Made by a program: the position numbers and the translations under genes. This document shows, piece after piece, positions 32,992 through 42,571 of a stretch of DNA of 64,000 bases; position 1 is the stretch's first letter, and each line of letters begins with the position of its first letter. Source of the stretch: Flavihumibacter sp. UBA7668 (GTDB lineage: Bacteria > Bacteroidota > Bacteroidia > Chitinophagales > Chitinophagaceae); NCBI RefSeq assembly GCF_002483205.1, contig NZ_DLHM01000005.1, forward strand, positions 1 to 64,000. The letters are read 5' to 3'. The notes under the pieces were generated by a model, which saw only the letters and a program-made list of their open reading frames with translations, did no database searches and was not told the DNA's origin.

Positions 32992-33618
32992 CTATTGGTA
33001 TTGAAAAATCATACTTAATATACGGGGCAGATCTTTATGGTCATCATCAAACCATTCCTGCAGATGAATCAATTGAAAGCCGTGGTTTTTTGCTGCCTGA
33101 AAAAATTCAGATACATGATGATTGTAACAGGTAACGATCTGGAGGCCCTCCTGCGTTTCATAGCGGGCTTTCGTACCAAGGTATTGTTTAAAGGGATGTA
33201 GTTCTCCCACATATACATACCCCTTAGGTGCCATCACCTGACTAAGTTTGGAGAAAACAGCATCCAGGTCTTCTATGTGTTCCAGCACTAAACTAAAGGT
33301 TGCCAAATCAACTGGATCACGTATGAATTCCCAGGGTTGGGTGATATCAGCCTGAATAAATTGTACCCGCTGGTTATTGATTTTCTCACGGGCTTTTGCC
33401 AGCATGCCTTCTGATAGATCCACTGCAGTAATGCATCTGGTTTTCGTCAGCAGCCATTCCGTATTTTTACCGGTTCCACAGCCAATCTCCAGACAATGTT
33501 GAAAATTTAATTCAGCTAGTGCAGAACGTAAGCTGATCGCTTCCAGATCACGCGTTCGGTTTTTATTGGTATCGTATTGTTCTGCCCATTGGTTATAGGC
33601 GGTTGACACATTGGACAT
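32992..33618 (-). CDS. Class I SAM-dependent methyltransferase
   Basis: A methyltransferase of about 208 residues. The SAM motif I is CLEIGCGTGKNTEWLL, post-I is CITAVDLSEGMLAKARE, and FIQADI and FSLVLEHIEDLDAVF are motifs II and III. The start at 33618 (MSNVSTAYNQWAEQYD) matches the family; an in-frame ATG at 33717 would overlap the upstream gene. The substrate is unknown. It is probably co-transcribed with the DUF1275 gene upstream. Confidence 0.9.
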   Translation of the reverse strand: MSNVSTAYNQWAEQYDTNKNRTRDLEAISLRSALAELNFQHCLEIGCGTGKNTEWLLTKTRCITAVDLSEGMLAKAREKINNQRVQFIQADITQPWEFIRDPVDLATFSLVLEHIEDLDAVFSKLSQVMAPKGYVYVGELHPFKQYLGTKARYETQEGLQIVTCYNHHVSEFFQAAKNHGFQLIHLQEWFDDDHKDLPRILSMIFQYQ

Positions 33619-33640
33619 AGTAGGATGGTTTTGCCAAAGT

Positions 33641-34387
33641 TCAGGATTTCCGGTTATTCCTATAGTCCTGCTTTTTGTTTCGGGCATAAAGAAGCACATG
33701 GATTTTAATGGTATCATACAGAAGTCCGGCGATTAAAACCAGCGCTCCCAGTAAAAGGATGCGTAATCCGAAATTTTTAAATGGCAGTCCGCCTGCAATT
33801 CCTCCCAGGAAGAAAAAACTGATAATGGTTAATCGCAGCCGGATGGATGCGGTCAGTTTTTTTCGCTGCTCTTCTTTGCGGTAGAAGAACAGTTGCGATA
33901 ATTCAATGCCTAAATCGGTAAATAATCCGGTTAAGTGAGTGGTTCGAACAGTTGCGTTGGAAATAGACGTTACGAGTGAGTTTTGCATGCCCATTGCAAA
34001 AAGCAGGAGATAGGCAAGCAGGTTCGGATTGGATGAAATAAGGGTTGGACCTGTTAATGCAGCAAGTACCAGCAGAAAAGCCTCCATCAATACCGGTAGT
34101 ACAAAAACATTTGCTTCCTGCTTTAAAGATTTCAGTTCAACCAACAGGTTGGAAAAAAAAGCCCCGGCCAGAAAGAAAAGGATGTAAAGGAAAAAGGCAA
34201 GTCCTTCCCATAATTTCCAGTGCAACACCTCCTCCATAAAATAGGCGAAATGACCTGTTACATTGGTAGTCAATTGCTGAATGGAAAGAAATCCTACCAC
34301 ATTCACCATTCCTGCTACAAAGGAAAGCAGGGAGGCGATGGCTAAATTATGGCGGAGGGTTCTTGCTTTTCCCCGGTGTCTAAACAT
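33641..34387 (-). CDS. DUF1275 (YoaK-like) membrane protein
   Basis: A 248-residue membrane protein of the YoaK/DUF1275 family with six or seven helices: NLAIASLLSFVAGMVNVVGF, a GHFAYF motif typical of the family, AFFLYILFFLAGAFFS, VLMEAFLLVLAAL, LLLFAMGMQNSLV, IISFFFLGGIAGGL and ILLLGALVLIAGLLYD. The function is unknown in general. It lies upstream of the methyltransferase, and the ATG has little upstream coding alternative. Confidence 0.9.
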   Translation of the reverse strand: MFRHRGKARTLRHNLAIASLLSFVAGMVNVVGFLSIQQLTTNVTGHFAYFMEEVLHWKLWEGLAFFLYILFFLAGAFFSNLLVELKSLKQEANVFVLPVLMEAFLLVLAALTGPTLISSNPNLLAYLLLFAMGMQNSLVTSISNATVRTTHLTGLFTDLGIELSQLFFYRKEEQRKKLTASIRLRLTIISFFFLGGIAGGLPFKNFGLRILLLGALVLIAGLLYDTIKIHVLLYARNKKQDYRNNRKS

Positions 34388-34527
34388 GGTGAAAAATTAA
34401 ATATTCAAATCTATTTTGGGTAAAATAAATAGAATTGCGGCTTTTTGCGGATTTAAATCCCGATAAATTGGTAAATATTTTTCCAATAAGCAGTATTTTC
34501 CTGCATAAACCAGATAAATGCTGCAAT

Positions 34528-36900
34528 ATGAAAAAAACACTACTTGTTAGTTTTCTCCTGCTCTGCGTATACATAAACAGCAGTGCACAAACACCCAAAC
34601 GGGAATTTCGCGGGGCCTGGATCGCCAGTTATTTTGGCATCGATTGGCCCAATCGAAACCAATCACCCGAGCTGCAGAGAGCAGCCTTAGTCACCATTTT
34701 GGATCATCACAAAGCAACCGGAATTACAGCAGTTTACCTGCAGATCAGAAGTCAGGCAGATGCGCTGTATCCAAGTGAGATCGAACCCTGGTCGAGTGAT
34801 CTGACCGGATTGCAGGGGAGGGCACCCAATCCATTATGGGACCCGCTGGCATTTGCCATTGAAGAATGTCATAAGCGGGGCATGGAATTACATGCCTGGA
34901 TCAATCCTTATCGGGCAGTAGGAAACAGCGCCAACCTGCCCAATTTTGCTGAGAATCATATTGCCAAACAACATCCGGAATGGCTGATCAGTACCGGTGT
35001 TTTACGTACGCTCAATCCGGGAATTGCCGGAGTAAGAGATCATATCAATGCTGTCATTACGGATATTGTTACCCGGTATGATGTGGATGGGATTCATTTC
35101 GATGATTATTTTTATCCGAATGCGGCCTTTAATGATGATGCTACCTATGCTGCTGATCCACGTGGCATTGCCGACCGCGGCGATTGGAGGAGAGATAATG
35201 TGAATCTGCTCGTTAGTCGAATCAGCCAGACGATCAAGCAATTGAAACCCTGGGTTGAGTTCGGGATTTCACCATCAGGTATTTATAGAAATAGTACGGA
35301 TCCTGCAATTGGAACGGCCACTTCCGGATTACAGCATTATTCCCAGCTCTATGCCGACAGCCGTAAATGGTTACAGGAAGGCTGGATTGATTATCTGGCA
35401 CCTCAGGTGTATTGGTACATTGGACAACCAGGTGCAAATTATGGAGTGGTTACTCCCTGGTGGAACAACAATTCCTATGGCAGACTGATTTATATCGGGC
35501 TGGCCGGGTATAAAGTGAATGATCCAGCACAAGGTGTAAACTGGGCCAATCCTTCACAGATTCCAAACCAGGTGCGAATGAATAGGTCATTGGAAAATAT
35601 AGCCGGACAGGCCATCTACAATACCGCAAGTTTAAGAAGTACCACCAAATTAGGTTTTCGTGATTCGCTGCGGCTGGATTTTTACAGTCGTCCGGCTTTA
35701 CAGCCATCCATGCCCTGGATTGATGCGGTTGCGCCGGCTGCTGCTACAGCGCTGAAAGTGATCAAATTTGGAGAGAGTCATAATTTATTGAAATGGAAAA
35801 AGCCGGCACCGGTTTCGGATGAATTGAATAAAGTGCGGCAATTCGCGATCTACCGTTCAGGCTCACCTGAAATTGATACAGATGACGCGGCTAATTTGCT
35901 GGCCATTACCAACCAGGATGAAGCGTCTTATGAAGATCATTCGATTCAGCCGGGCGAAACCTGGTATTATCTTGTTAGAGCATTGGATCGATTGCACAAT
36001 GAAAGTGCGGCCAGTAATACAGCGGGCGTGCAACTTCCTGAGATTAATTGTCCGGGTGACCAGCAACTTATTCTTGATGCCAACTGTTCTGTTGCTGTGC
36101 CTGATTTCACAGCCAGCTTACCGGTGCAGGAAGACATCAGTTATAGCCAGGAGCCATTGGCCGGCACTGTATTAAGCGGAACCGGAACAACAACTGTTAA
36201 ACTCATTGCAACGGATATTGGTGGCAACAGTGACACCTGCAGTTTCGAGTTAACAAGAGCGGATCAGACGCTTCCGGAAATTACGGGTTTGCAAACCGAT
36301 AAAACCGTGCTGCCGGTTCCCAATCATAAAATGCAGGATATAACATTAAGTTATACAGCTTCCGATAATTGCGGACCGGTTGAAGTCTCCGTTACGGTTT
36401 CCAGCAATGAACCGGTAAATGGAACAGGAGATGGAAATACGTCGCCTGATTGGGAAATCATCAACAATAACCTGGTTAAACTGCGAGCAGAACGTTCGGG
36501 TAATGGTAATGGAAGGATTTATACAATTACTGTTATTGCTACGGATGCATCCGGTAACCAGGCCAATGCATCAACAGAAGTGAAGGTGCCGAAAGCAGCG
36601 GAACAAGCTGCTGCATCTTCAGCAGTCGCTGCAATGGAAGAACGTACAGCAACAATAGGTAATTGGGTGAAGGTGTTACCGAATCCATCCAGAACTGTCT
36701 TTACACTTCGATTGTTGGGTGCCGGTAATCAGCAGGTTAAATTAAGAATGCTCGATATCAATGGCAGGGTTATTGAATCCCGTTCGGGTATTGCCGATAA
36801 TTCCACCATTCAGTTCGGCGGTAATTATCGTCCGGGTGCTTATTTTGTAGAAATTCAACGAGGAAAAGAACGATTGGTGATTAAGCTGATCAAGCAATAA
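34528..36900 (+). CDS. Secreted GHL10/DUF187-type glycoside hydrolase with type IX sorting domain
   Basis: A 790-residue secreted protein. A signal peptide (MKKTLLVSFLLLCVYINSSA) is followed by a glycoside hydrolase-like 10 barrel (REFRGAWIASYFGIDWP, MELHAWINPYRA, VDGIHFDDYFYP, WVEFGISPSGIYR). A fibronectin-like segment near 410-500, two Ig-like domains with CPGDQQLILDANC and DNCGPVEVSV, and a C-terminal type A sorting domain complete it (NWVKVLPNPSRTVF...). The GHL10 family is thought to act on peptidoglycan or other glycans. The sorting domain sends it through the type IX system to the cell surface. ATG 34528 is used because it begins the signal peptide. It ends at a strong terminator. Confidence 0.93.
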   Translation: MKKTLLVSFLLLCVYINSSAQTPKREFRGAWIASYFGIDWPNRNQSPELQRAALVTILDHHKATGITAVYLQIRSQADALYPSEIEPWSSDLTGLQGRAPNPLWDPLAFAIEECHKRGMELHAWINPYRAVGNSANLPNFAENHIAKQHPEWLISTGVLRTLNPGIAGVRDHINAVITDIVTRYDVDGIHFDDYFYPNAAFNDDATYAADPRGIADRGDWRRDNVNLLVSRISQTIKQLKPWVEFGISPSGIYRNSTDPAIGTATSGLQHYSQLYADSRKWLQEGWIDYLAPQVYWYIGQPGANYGVVTPWWNNNSYGRLIYIGLAGYKVNDPAQGVNWANPSQIPNQVRMNRSLENIAGQAIYNTASLRSTTKLGFRDSLRLDFYSRPALQPSMPWIDAVAPAAATALKVIKFGESHNLLKWKKPAPVSDELNKVRQFAIYRSGSPEIDTDDAANLLAITNQDEASYEDHSIQPGETWYYLVRALDRLHNESAASNTAGVQLPEINCPGDQQLILDANCSVAVPDFTASLPVQEDISYSQEPLAGTVLSGTGTTTVKLIATDIGGNSDTCSFELTRADQTLPEITGLQTDKTVLPVPNHKMQDITLSYTASDNCGPVEVSVTVSSNEPVNGTGDGNTSPDWEIINNNLVKLRAERSGNGNGRIYTITVIATDASGNQANASTEVKVPKAAEQAAASSAVAAMEERTATIGNWVKVLPNPSRTVFTLRLLGAGNQQVKLRMLDINGRVIESRSGIADNSTIQFGGNYRPGAYFVEIQRGKERLVIKLIKQ

Positions 36901-36924
36901 GCCGAATAAAAAATGGATAAAAGG

Positions 36925-36957
36925 AAAAGGTTGCTTCATTTGAAGCAACCTTTTTTT
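36925..36957 (+). terminator. Strong intrinsic terminator
   Basis: AAAAGGTTGCTTCA and TGAAGCAACCTTTT form a long perfect stem followed by a T-run, just after the GHL10 gene. Confidence 0.9.
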
Positions 36958-36958
36958 G

Positions 36959-37032
36959 TGGGCCCTGCCGGGCTCGAACCAGCGACCCTCTGATTATGAG
37001 TCAGATGCTCTAACCGACTGAGCTAAGGGCCC
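36959..37032 (-). tRNA. tRNA with anticodon CAT (Met or lysidine-Ile)
   Basis: A 74-base tRNA. The acceptor stem is GGGCCCT/AGGGCCC with discriminator A, the anticodon arm is TCTGA-CTCATAA-TCAGA, and the TPsiC arm is GGTTCGAGCCC. Anticodon CAT can be elongator Met or lysidine-modified Ile; the choice cannot be made by reading. CCA is not encoded. Confidence 0.94.
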
Positions 37033-37186
37033 TTCCTCTTTCGAGGTGTCATCCCAAAAATGGTTTGGCAGGCCGCAAAAATAGTTAAACCCCGGCGAAT
37101 TGCCAGCTTCAGAAAAAAAAATTCCGCGACTGATTCAATATTGTACATTTATAACTCGATTTTGCTTTTAACAGCTGCTGCACACC

Positions 37187-37768
37187 ATGATTGCTCCCGC
37201 CAGAATACAATATCTGAAGGAACGTATAGCACGTTCGAACGACCAGCAGGCCTATAGGGAGCTCTATCTGGCATTTTACCCACCCTTGTTGCATTTTGCC
37301 CATGGCTTTATAAAATCAAAGCAATCGGCTGAAGAAATTGTTTCCGATGTGTTTATCACCATCTGGGAAAAACGCAACCGGCTGGAACATGTCAGTAATT
37401 TGAAATTATATCTGTACACAGCTACCCGGAATACGGCTATCAATTATATTACCCGGCACAATAAGGTGATGATCACCGACCTCAGCGAACTACCCGTTGA
37501 GATCCATTCCCTTCAATACGATCCGGAACGAATGATGATTACGGCCGAAATGAAAAAGATGATTCAGCTGGCCGTTAATAGTTTACCTGCCCGCTGTAAG
37601 CTGATTTTCAAACTGGTAAAAGAGGATGAACTCAAGTATCGGGAAGTAGCCGAACTGCTGAAAGTTTCCATCAAAACCGTTGAAACTCAGATGAGTATCG
37701 CCCTCAAGCGAATCGGGGAAGCCATCCGCTTCGATCCCCAAAAAACCCTCCCTACGGGAAAACGATAA
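37187..37768 (+). CDS. ECF sigma-70 factor controlling the polysaccharide locus
   Basis: A 193-residue ECF sigma factor. Region 2 reads FLHFAHGFIKSKQSAEEIVS-type sequence with VFITIWEKRN (about 50-75), and region 4 has SLPARCKLIFKLVKEDELKY and EVAELLKVSIKTVETQMS (about 135-170). Followed by a FecR anti-sigma and then a SusC transporter with an STN domain, it fits the TonB-dependent transporter-sigma signalling pattern of Bacteroidota. It likely activates the operon that begins at 39108. A palindromic repeat unit lies just after its stop. Confidence 0.92.
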   Translation: MIAPARIQYLKERIARSNDQQAYRELYLAFYPPLLHFAHGFIKSKQSAEEIVSDVFITIWEKRNRLEHVSNLKLYLYTATRNTAINYITRHNKVMITDLSELPVEIHSLQYDPERMMITAEMKKMIQLAVNSLPARCKLIFKLVKEDELKYREVAELLKVSIKTVETQMSIALKRIGEAIRFDPQKTLPTGKR

Positions 37769-37772
37769 AAGT

Positions 37773-37785
37773 CACCCGACGGGTG
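37773..37785. repeat. Single 13-bp palindromic unit, copy C
   Basis: CACCCGACGGGTG, flanked by T and A, lies between the sigma factor and FecR genes. It matches the unit of the 41-bp family. Confidence 0.6.
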
Positions 37786-37858
37786 ATTAGAATTTTTTTT
37801 CCTTTTCCTTTCAGGGTACCGACTCCTTTTTACTGTCTTATATACTTACACATACTTC

Positions 37859-38962
37859 ATGCAAGACAGGATTTGGGAAATAGTGGCCAAGAAACTCGCC
37901 GGTGAAGCCAGCGTTCACGAGCTGGAAGAGCTGGAAGAAATCCTGCGTAGCAACCCGGAACTGCATTATTCGTTGCAAACGATTTCTGATATATGGTTTC
38001 ATACGTCGCCACTTAAAGAAGATGCCAATCAGGCATTTGAACGCCATTTACAGCGCATGAAGGACCACGGAGTAGAGATGGAACCGGATGAAAATGAAGC
38101 TGTTATAGATTTCGAAGAAAAGCACCCCCGCTCCGGTTGGATAAAGTGGATGGCCGCAACCACCCTTATTCTACTGGCCGGCTGGTTTTTTTTAGTAAAA
38201 GAATCCTCGTCCTCCCGCAGCAATACGGTGCCAACAGTTGCCCTTAATAGTGAGGTCTCCACCAAAAACGGATCACGTTCCAAAATCATGTTGCCGGATG
38301 GAACCCAGGTTTGGCTGAATGCGGGTTCCAAACTGACCTACGGCAAGGATTTCGGAACCAGCTTCAGGGAAGTATCGCTGACAGGTGAGGCCTATTTCGA
38401 TGTGGTGAAAGATTCATCCCGACCATTTTTAATACATGCCCGTAATGTGGATATCCGCGTATTGGGTACAGCTTTTAATGTAAAATCCTACCCGGGTGAT
38501 AAAACAACGGAGACCAGTTTGATCAGGGGTAGTGTGGAAGTGCAGATTAAAAATCGCCCCAGCGAAAAAATAATTTTGAAGCCCAACGAAAAGCTGGTAG
38601 TAGCCATGGAATCAGACAGTCTGATTGCTAAACCCAGTCAGCCGCAGGTCACTAAAAACATTCGTACAGCCCCACAGGTTGTTCTTGATCAGGTAAATTA
38701 TCACGAAAAAGAGCAGGTGATTGTGGAAACCTCCTGGGTGGAAAACATCCTGATTTTTGACTCTGAAACCTTTGCTGAACTGGCACCAAAACTGGAACGC
38801 TGGTATGGGATTAAGATCGTTTTCACTTCACAGGAAATTCAAAATATACGCCTTACCGGCTCTTTTAAAGGAGAATCCCTGCAAACAGCGCTGAAAGGGT
38901 TGAAAATAACCGCCAATTTCAATTACGCCATTAAGAACGATACCGTCATTATCTCACCTTAA
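37859..38962 (+). CDS. FecR family anti-sigma factor
   Basis: A 367-residue membrane anti-sigma factor. The N-terminal cytoplasmic part binds the sigma factor. A single membrane helix is at about 97-112 (WMAATTLILLAGWFFLV). The periplasmic FecR domain has GSRSKIMLPDGTQVWLNAGS and FREVSLTGEAYFDVVKDSS. The C-terminal STN-like region (FAELAPKLERWYGIKIVF, IRLTGSFKGESLQTALKGL) meets the transporter's signalling domain. The upstream sigma gene and downstream susC make a classical three-part system. Confidence 0.94.
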   Translation: MQDRIWEIVAKKLAGEASVHELEELEEILRSNPELHYSLQTISDIWFHTSPLKEDANQAFERHLQRMKDHGVEMEPDENEAVIDFEEKHPRSGWIKWMAATTLILLAGWFFLVKESSSSRSNTVPTVALNSEVSTKNGSRSKIMLPDGTQVWLNAGSKLTYGKDFGTSFREVSLTGEAYFDVVKDSSRPFLIHARNVDIRVLGTAFNVKSYPGDKTTETSLIRGSVEVQIKNRPSEKIILKPNEKLVVAMESDSLIAKPSQPQVTKNIRTAPQVVLDQVNYHEKEQVIVETSWVENILIFDSETFAELAPKLERWYGIKIVFTSQEIQNIRLTGSFKGESLQTALKGLKITANFNYAIKNDTVIISP

Positions 38963-39012
38963 ACATATAAAAAACGATTGTATATGACGCCAGACTCCAC
39001 CTGAATATAAAA

Positions 39013-39036
39013 CGGGAAATGCGCCAACATTTCCCG
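39013..39036 (+). other. Stable hairpin between FecR and SusC genes
   Basis: CGGGAAATG-CGCCAA-CATTTCCCG has a perfect 9-bp stem, 50 bases past fecR and 72 bases before susC. There is no T-run after it, so a terminator is unlikely. It may be part of the susC leader. Confidence 0.4.
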
Positions 39037-39107
39037 CAGGATACAAATGATGCTATCAACGCTCGACTGTTGATAAACCTGTTTATGTAACCCTAATTGC
39101 TCAAAGT

Positions 39108-42100
39108 ATGAAAAAAACTTCATATGGTGGCACGCCTATGCGCCATCCATTACTGCTAAAGTTTTTCCGAATTATGAAATTGACTGCTCTGTTTATGCTG
39201 GTTTGTGCCCTGCAGGTTTCAGCCGGGGTTTTTTCCCAAACTAGGGTAAGTCTAAAACTGGACGGCGTACATATCAAAAAAGCGCTTTCCACGATCGAAC
39301 GCAAATCCAGCTATCGTTTTTTGTATAATCTTGCGCTGTTCAATGAAAACAGCAAGGTTGATCTCAATACCAATAATGAAGAGGTATTGAAAGTGGTGGA
39401 CCGGCTGCTGGAGAACACCGATCTTACTTATGAGGTATTGGATAATTACCTGATAGTAATCAAATTCAAGGGGGTGGAATTCCAGCAACAGCGGGTAACC
39501 GGTCGGGTTACCAATGCGGCCGGGGAGCCAATTCCCGGTGCCTCCGTAAAAGTGAAAGGTGCATCCGGTGGAACTTCTGCCGATGCCGATGGAAATTTCG
39601 CCATTTCTGTTCCGGCGAATGCGACGCTGATTATTTCCAGTATTGGGTATGATGACCAGGAAATTGCCGTGGGCGACAGAACCACCCTTTCCATCATAAT
39701 GCAACCATCAACCAAATTACAGGATGAAGTGGTGGTAATCGGTTATGGTACCGCGTCCAAAAGAGACCTGACAGGTTCCGTAGCTAAAGTTAAAGGCGAA
39801 GTGGTAGCGAATCAGCCCAATACCAATCCGCTTTCTTCTCTGCAGGCAAAAGTAGCCGGACTTTCCGTTGTGAACAATGCGATTCCCGGCTCAACACCGG
39901 ATGTTCGGATTCGTGGAACCATTAGTATTGGAACGGTGAATCCTGTTTATATAATCGATGGAATTTTCAGTAATAACATGGATTTTGTAAACCCCAATGA
40001 AATCGAAAGCATTGAAGTTTTAAAAGATCCCTCCTCACTGGCTGTATTTGGGATCAGAGGAGCGGCTGGTGCAGTATTAGTTACTACTAAAAAAGCAAAA
40101 GCAGGTCAGACCAATATCAGTTTCAATACTGTTTATGGTTTCAAAAAACTGGTTGATAAAATTCAATTGGCAGACGGCAATCAATTTCGTCAACTGGCAA
40201 CCTTTGAGGCCAATAACCGTGTTCAGGACGATCCAACCAATAATTCATACCTGAATTTTGTGAATGATGTCGGCGGTCCGGGTATGTCTGCCTATACAGG
40301 TAACACAGACTGGATTGATGCAGTTACAAGAACAGCCGGATATACAACAAATAACCTGAGCATTAATGGTAGTTCTGAAAGGAACCGGTTTCATTTGGGA
40401 TTGGGATATACTTTTGATGAAGGGCTGGTTAAGCATGTGAAATATGAAAGAATGACGATTAACCTGACGGATGAATACAAAATCAGCAAAACATTTAAAG
40501 TAGGGGTTAACTTTATAGGATCAAGAGAGAATCTGCCCTATAATAGCGGTGCTCTTGAAAATGCCAGAAGAGCATTACCGATTATTCGATCAGATACCAG
40601 AGAGTTCTTTACCAAAGACCCGTATTCTGCAGAAGATTCAGGAACTTTTAGACTTTATTCCAATACACCTATTATTCAGAATTCGGAATCCAATCCGTTG
40701 GCAACCCTCGAAAATGAATGGAATAAAAGAAGAGATATCCGTTACCGTTATGTTGGTAGTGCATTTGTTGATATCAATATTACCAAAGACCTTAATTTTC
40801 GCAGCACCTGGTATGCCAATATCAGTAACCGCGATGAACGTTTCTACACACCATTATACAATGTGTACGATCCAACACGCCCTGATGGAGAACAGGTGAT
40901 CGGCAAAAACAATCTTACAGCTGTTGGTAACAATAAAGAAGAAACCCGCTCTTTTCAACAGGATTATATCGCTTCTTACAAAAAAGACCTGGGCGATCAT
41001 TCCATTTCTGCAACTGCGGGTTTTACCACCTTTTACAATTATTATTCCTTTCTTCAGACAAATATCAACCAGAGTGAACTGGGCACAAACATCATTCCGA
41101 ACGACGATCGTTTCTGGTATATCAACTCAGGTTTTGGTGATTTGTCTACCCGTACCTCTTTTTCTAATCAAAATGAATACGCTACTGTATCAGGATTGGC
41201 CCGGGTGTTATATAACTACCAGAACAAATATTACCTGAATGCCAGTTTCCGTCGCGATGGATCCAGTCAGATTAATCGTGTATATAAAAACAAATGGCAG
41301 AACTTCTGGGCGGTTGGTGCTGCATGGGAAATCAGCAATGAAAAGTTCATGGAAAACCAAACCGTTGTTGATTACCTGAAATTAAAAGGTTCAACCGGTG
41401 TGTTGGGTAATTTTAACTCACAACGTGCTTATCCGGCTTATCCTACCATTAACAGTAATTCATCCGCAGTTTTTGGAACTACACTGGAACCTGTATTTAC
41501 GGAAGAGTTTCTGGTTGATCCGGGATTGAGATGGGAAACGGTAAGTTCTTCAGAAATTGGTGTGGAGGCAGACATGTTCAATCGTCGTTTGCATTTTGAA
41601 GCCAACTACTATTATAAGAAAACAGAAGGATTGTTGGTTGAAGTAAGATATCCCGGATTATTGCCAACGCTGAGAAACGGTGGTAGTATTCAGAATAACG
41701 GATTTGAATTTGTTGCGGGCTGGGAGCAGCGCTTCAATAATGATTTTACCGTTTCATTAACCGGTAACCTAACCACCTATCGCAACAAAGTATTAGATCT
41801 GGAAACGAATTTTCGGACATTGTCCAGCAGTGAACAAACTGCCAGCCAGGTTGAAGAAGGATTTCCGATGGGTTATTTTTACGGCTTGGTGGTGGAAGGT
41901 GTTTATCAATCAAACAGAGATATCCTGCTTTCACCTGATAATACCATCAATGGCGGTAATGCGCGGCCGGGTGATCTGAAGTACAAGGACCTCAACAATG
42001 ATGGTGTAATTACAGATGCCGACCGTACCAATATTGGAAACCCAACGCCTGATTTTACCTATGGCATTACTACCAGTCTTCGTTATAAAGGCCTGGATGC

Positions 42101-42539
42101 ATCCATTGATCTGGCAGGTGTGTATGGAAATGAAATTTATCGGGTATGGGGTACTTCCGAACAGAAAAATTCTGTATATAATTATCCGGCCAATTACATG
42201 CAGGGCTGGACAGAGGCAGGAAGCTCCAACGTCATTCCAATAGTGAACGCTGCTCATCTGATTAATCGGGCTCCTTCAACTTATGGAGTGGAGGATGGAA
42301 GTTATTTCCGTATCAGAAACATTTCTGTTGGCTATAGTTTTAACGGACTTTCCAAAAAAATTAAAGCAATTAAAAGTTTGCGGGTGTACACCTCCATTCA
42401 GAACCTGAAAACATGGAAGAACAACCTTGGTTATTCTCCTGAATTTTCTGGTGATGCAACTTTCTGGGGTGTGGATTATGGTGGTGCTTCCAGTGCGCTG
42501 CCAAGAATTATCAGTGCCGGACTGACAGCAAATTTCTAA
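39108..42539 (+). CDS. SusC/RagA TonB-dependent transporter with STN domain
   Basis: An outer-membrane TonB-dependent oligosaccharide transporter of 1143 residues. After a signal region (near 22-45), an STN signalling domain (SLKLDGVHIKKALSTIERKS) lies at about 45-120. A carboxypeptidase-like domain (VTGRVTNAAGEPIPGASVKV) is at 130-215, and the plug starts with YGTASKRDLTGSVAKVKGE near 222. The barrel runs to the final GLTANF. The STN domain explains the linked FecR and sigma genes. It exports nothing itself; it imports glycan fragments with SusD. The first of two near ATGs is used. Confidence 0.96.
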   Translation: MKKTSYGGTPMRHPLLLKFFRIMKLTALFMLVCALQVSAGVFSQTRVSLKLDGVHIKKALSTIERKSSYRFLYNLALFNENSKVDLNTNNEEVLKVVDRLLENTDLTYEVLDNYLIVIKFKGVEFQQQRVTGRVTNAAGEPIPGASVKVKGASGGTSADADGNFAISVPANATLIISSIGYDDQEIAVGDRTTLSIIMQPSTKLQDEVVVIGYGTASKRDLTGSVAKVKGEVVANQPNTNPLSSLQAKVAGLSVVNNAIPGSTPDVRIRGTISIGTVNPVYIIDGIFSNNMDFVNPNEIESIEVLKDPSSLAVFGIRGAAGAVLVTTKKAKAGQTNISFNTVYGFKKLVDKIQLADGNQFRQLATFEANNRVQDDPTNNSYLNFVNDVGGPGMSAYTGNTDWIDAVTRTAGYTTNNLSINGSSERNRFHLGLGYTFDEGLVKHVKYERMTINLTDEYKISKTFKVGVNFIGSRENLPYNSGALENARRALPIIRSDTREFFTKDPYSAEDSGTFRLYSNTPIIQNSESNPLATLENEWNKRRDIRYRYVGSAFVDINITKDLNFRSTWYANISNRDERFYTPLYNVYDPTRPDGEQVIGKNNLTAVGNNKEETRSFQQDYIASYKKDLGDHSISATAGFTTFYNYYSFLQTNINQSELGTNIIPNDDRFWYINSGFGDLSTRTSFSNQNEYATVSGLARVLYNYQNKYYLNASFRRDGSSQINRVYKNKWQNFWAVGAAWEISNEKFMENQTVVDYLKLKGSTGVLGNFNSQRAYPAYPTINSNSSAVFGTTLEPVFTEEFLVDPGLRWETVSSSEIGVEADMFNRRLHFEANYYYKKTEGLLVEVRYPGLLPTLRNGGSIQNNGFEFVAGWEQRFNNDFTVSLTGNLTTYRNKVLDLETNFRTLSSSEQTASQVEEGFPMGYFYGLVVEGVYQSNRDILLSPDNTINGGNARPGDLKYKDLNNDGVITDADRTNIGNPTPDFTYGITTSLRYKGLDASIDLAGVYGNEIYRVWGTSEQKNSVYNYPANYMQGWTEAGSSNVIPIVNAAHLINRAPSTYGVEDGSYFRIRNISVGYSFNGLSKKIKAIKSLRVYTSIQNLKTWKNNLGYSPEFSGDATFWGVDYGGASSALPRIISAGLTANF

Positions 42540-42571
42540 TTCCTAATTATTTCATTTTTAAAGGATTTATC

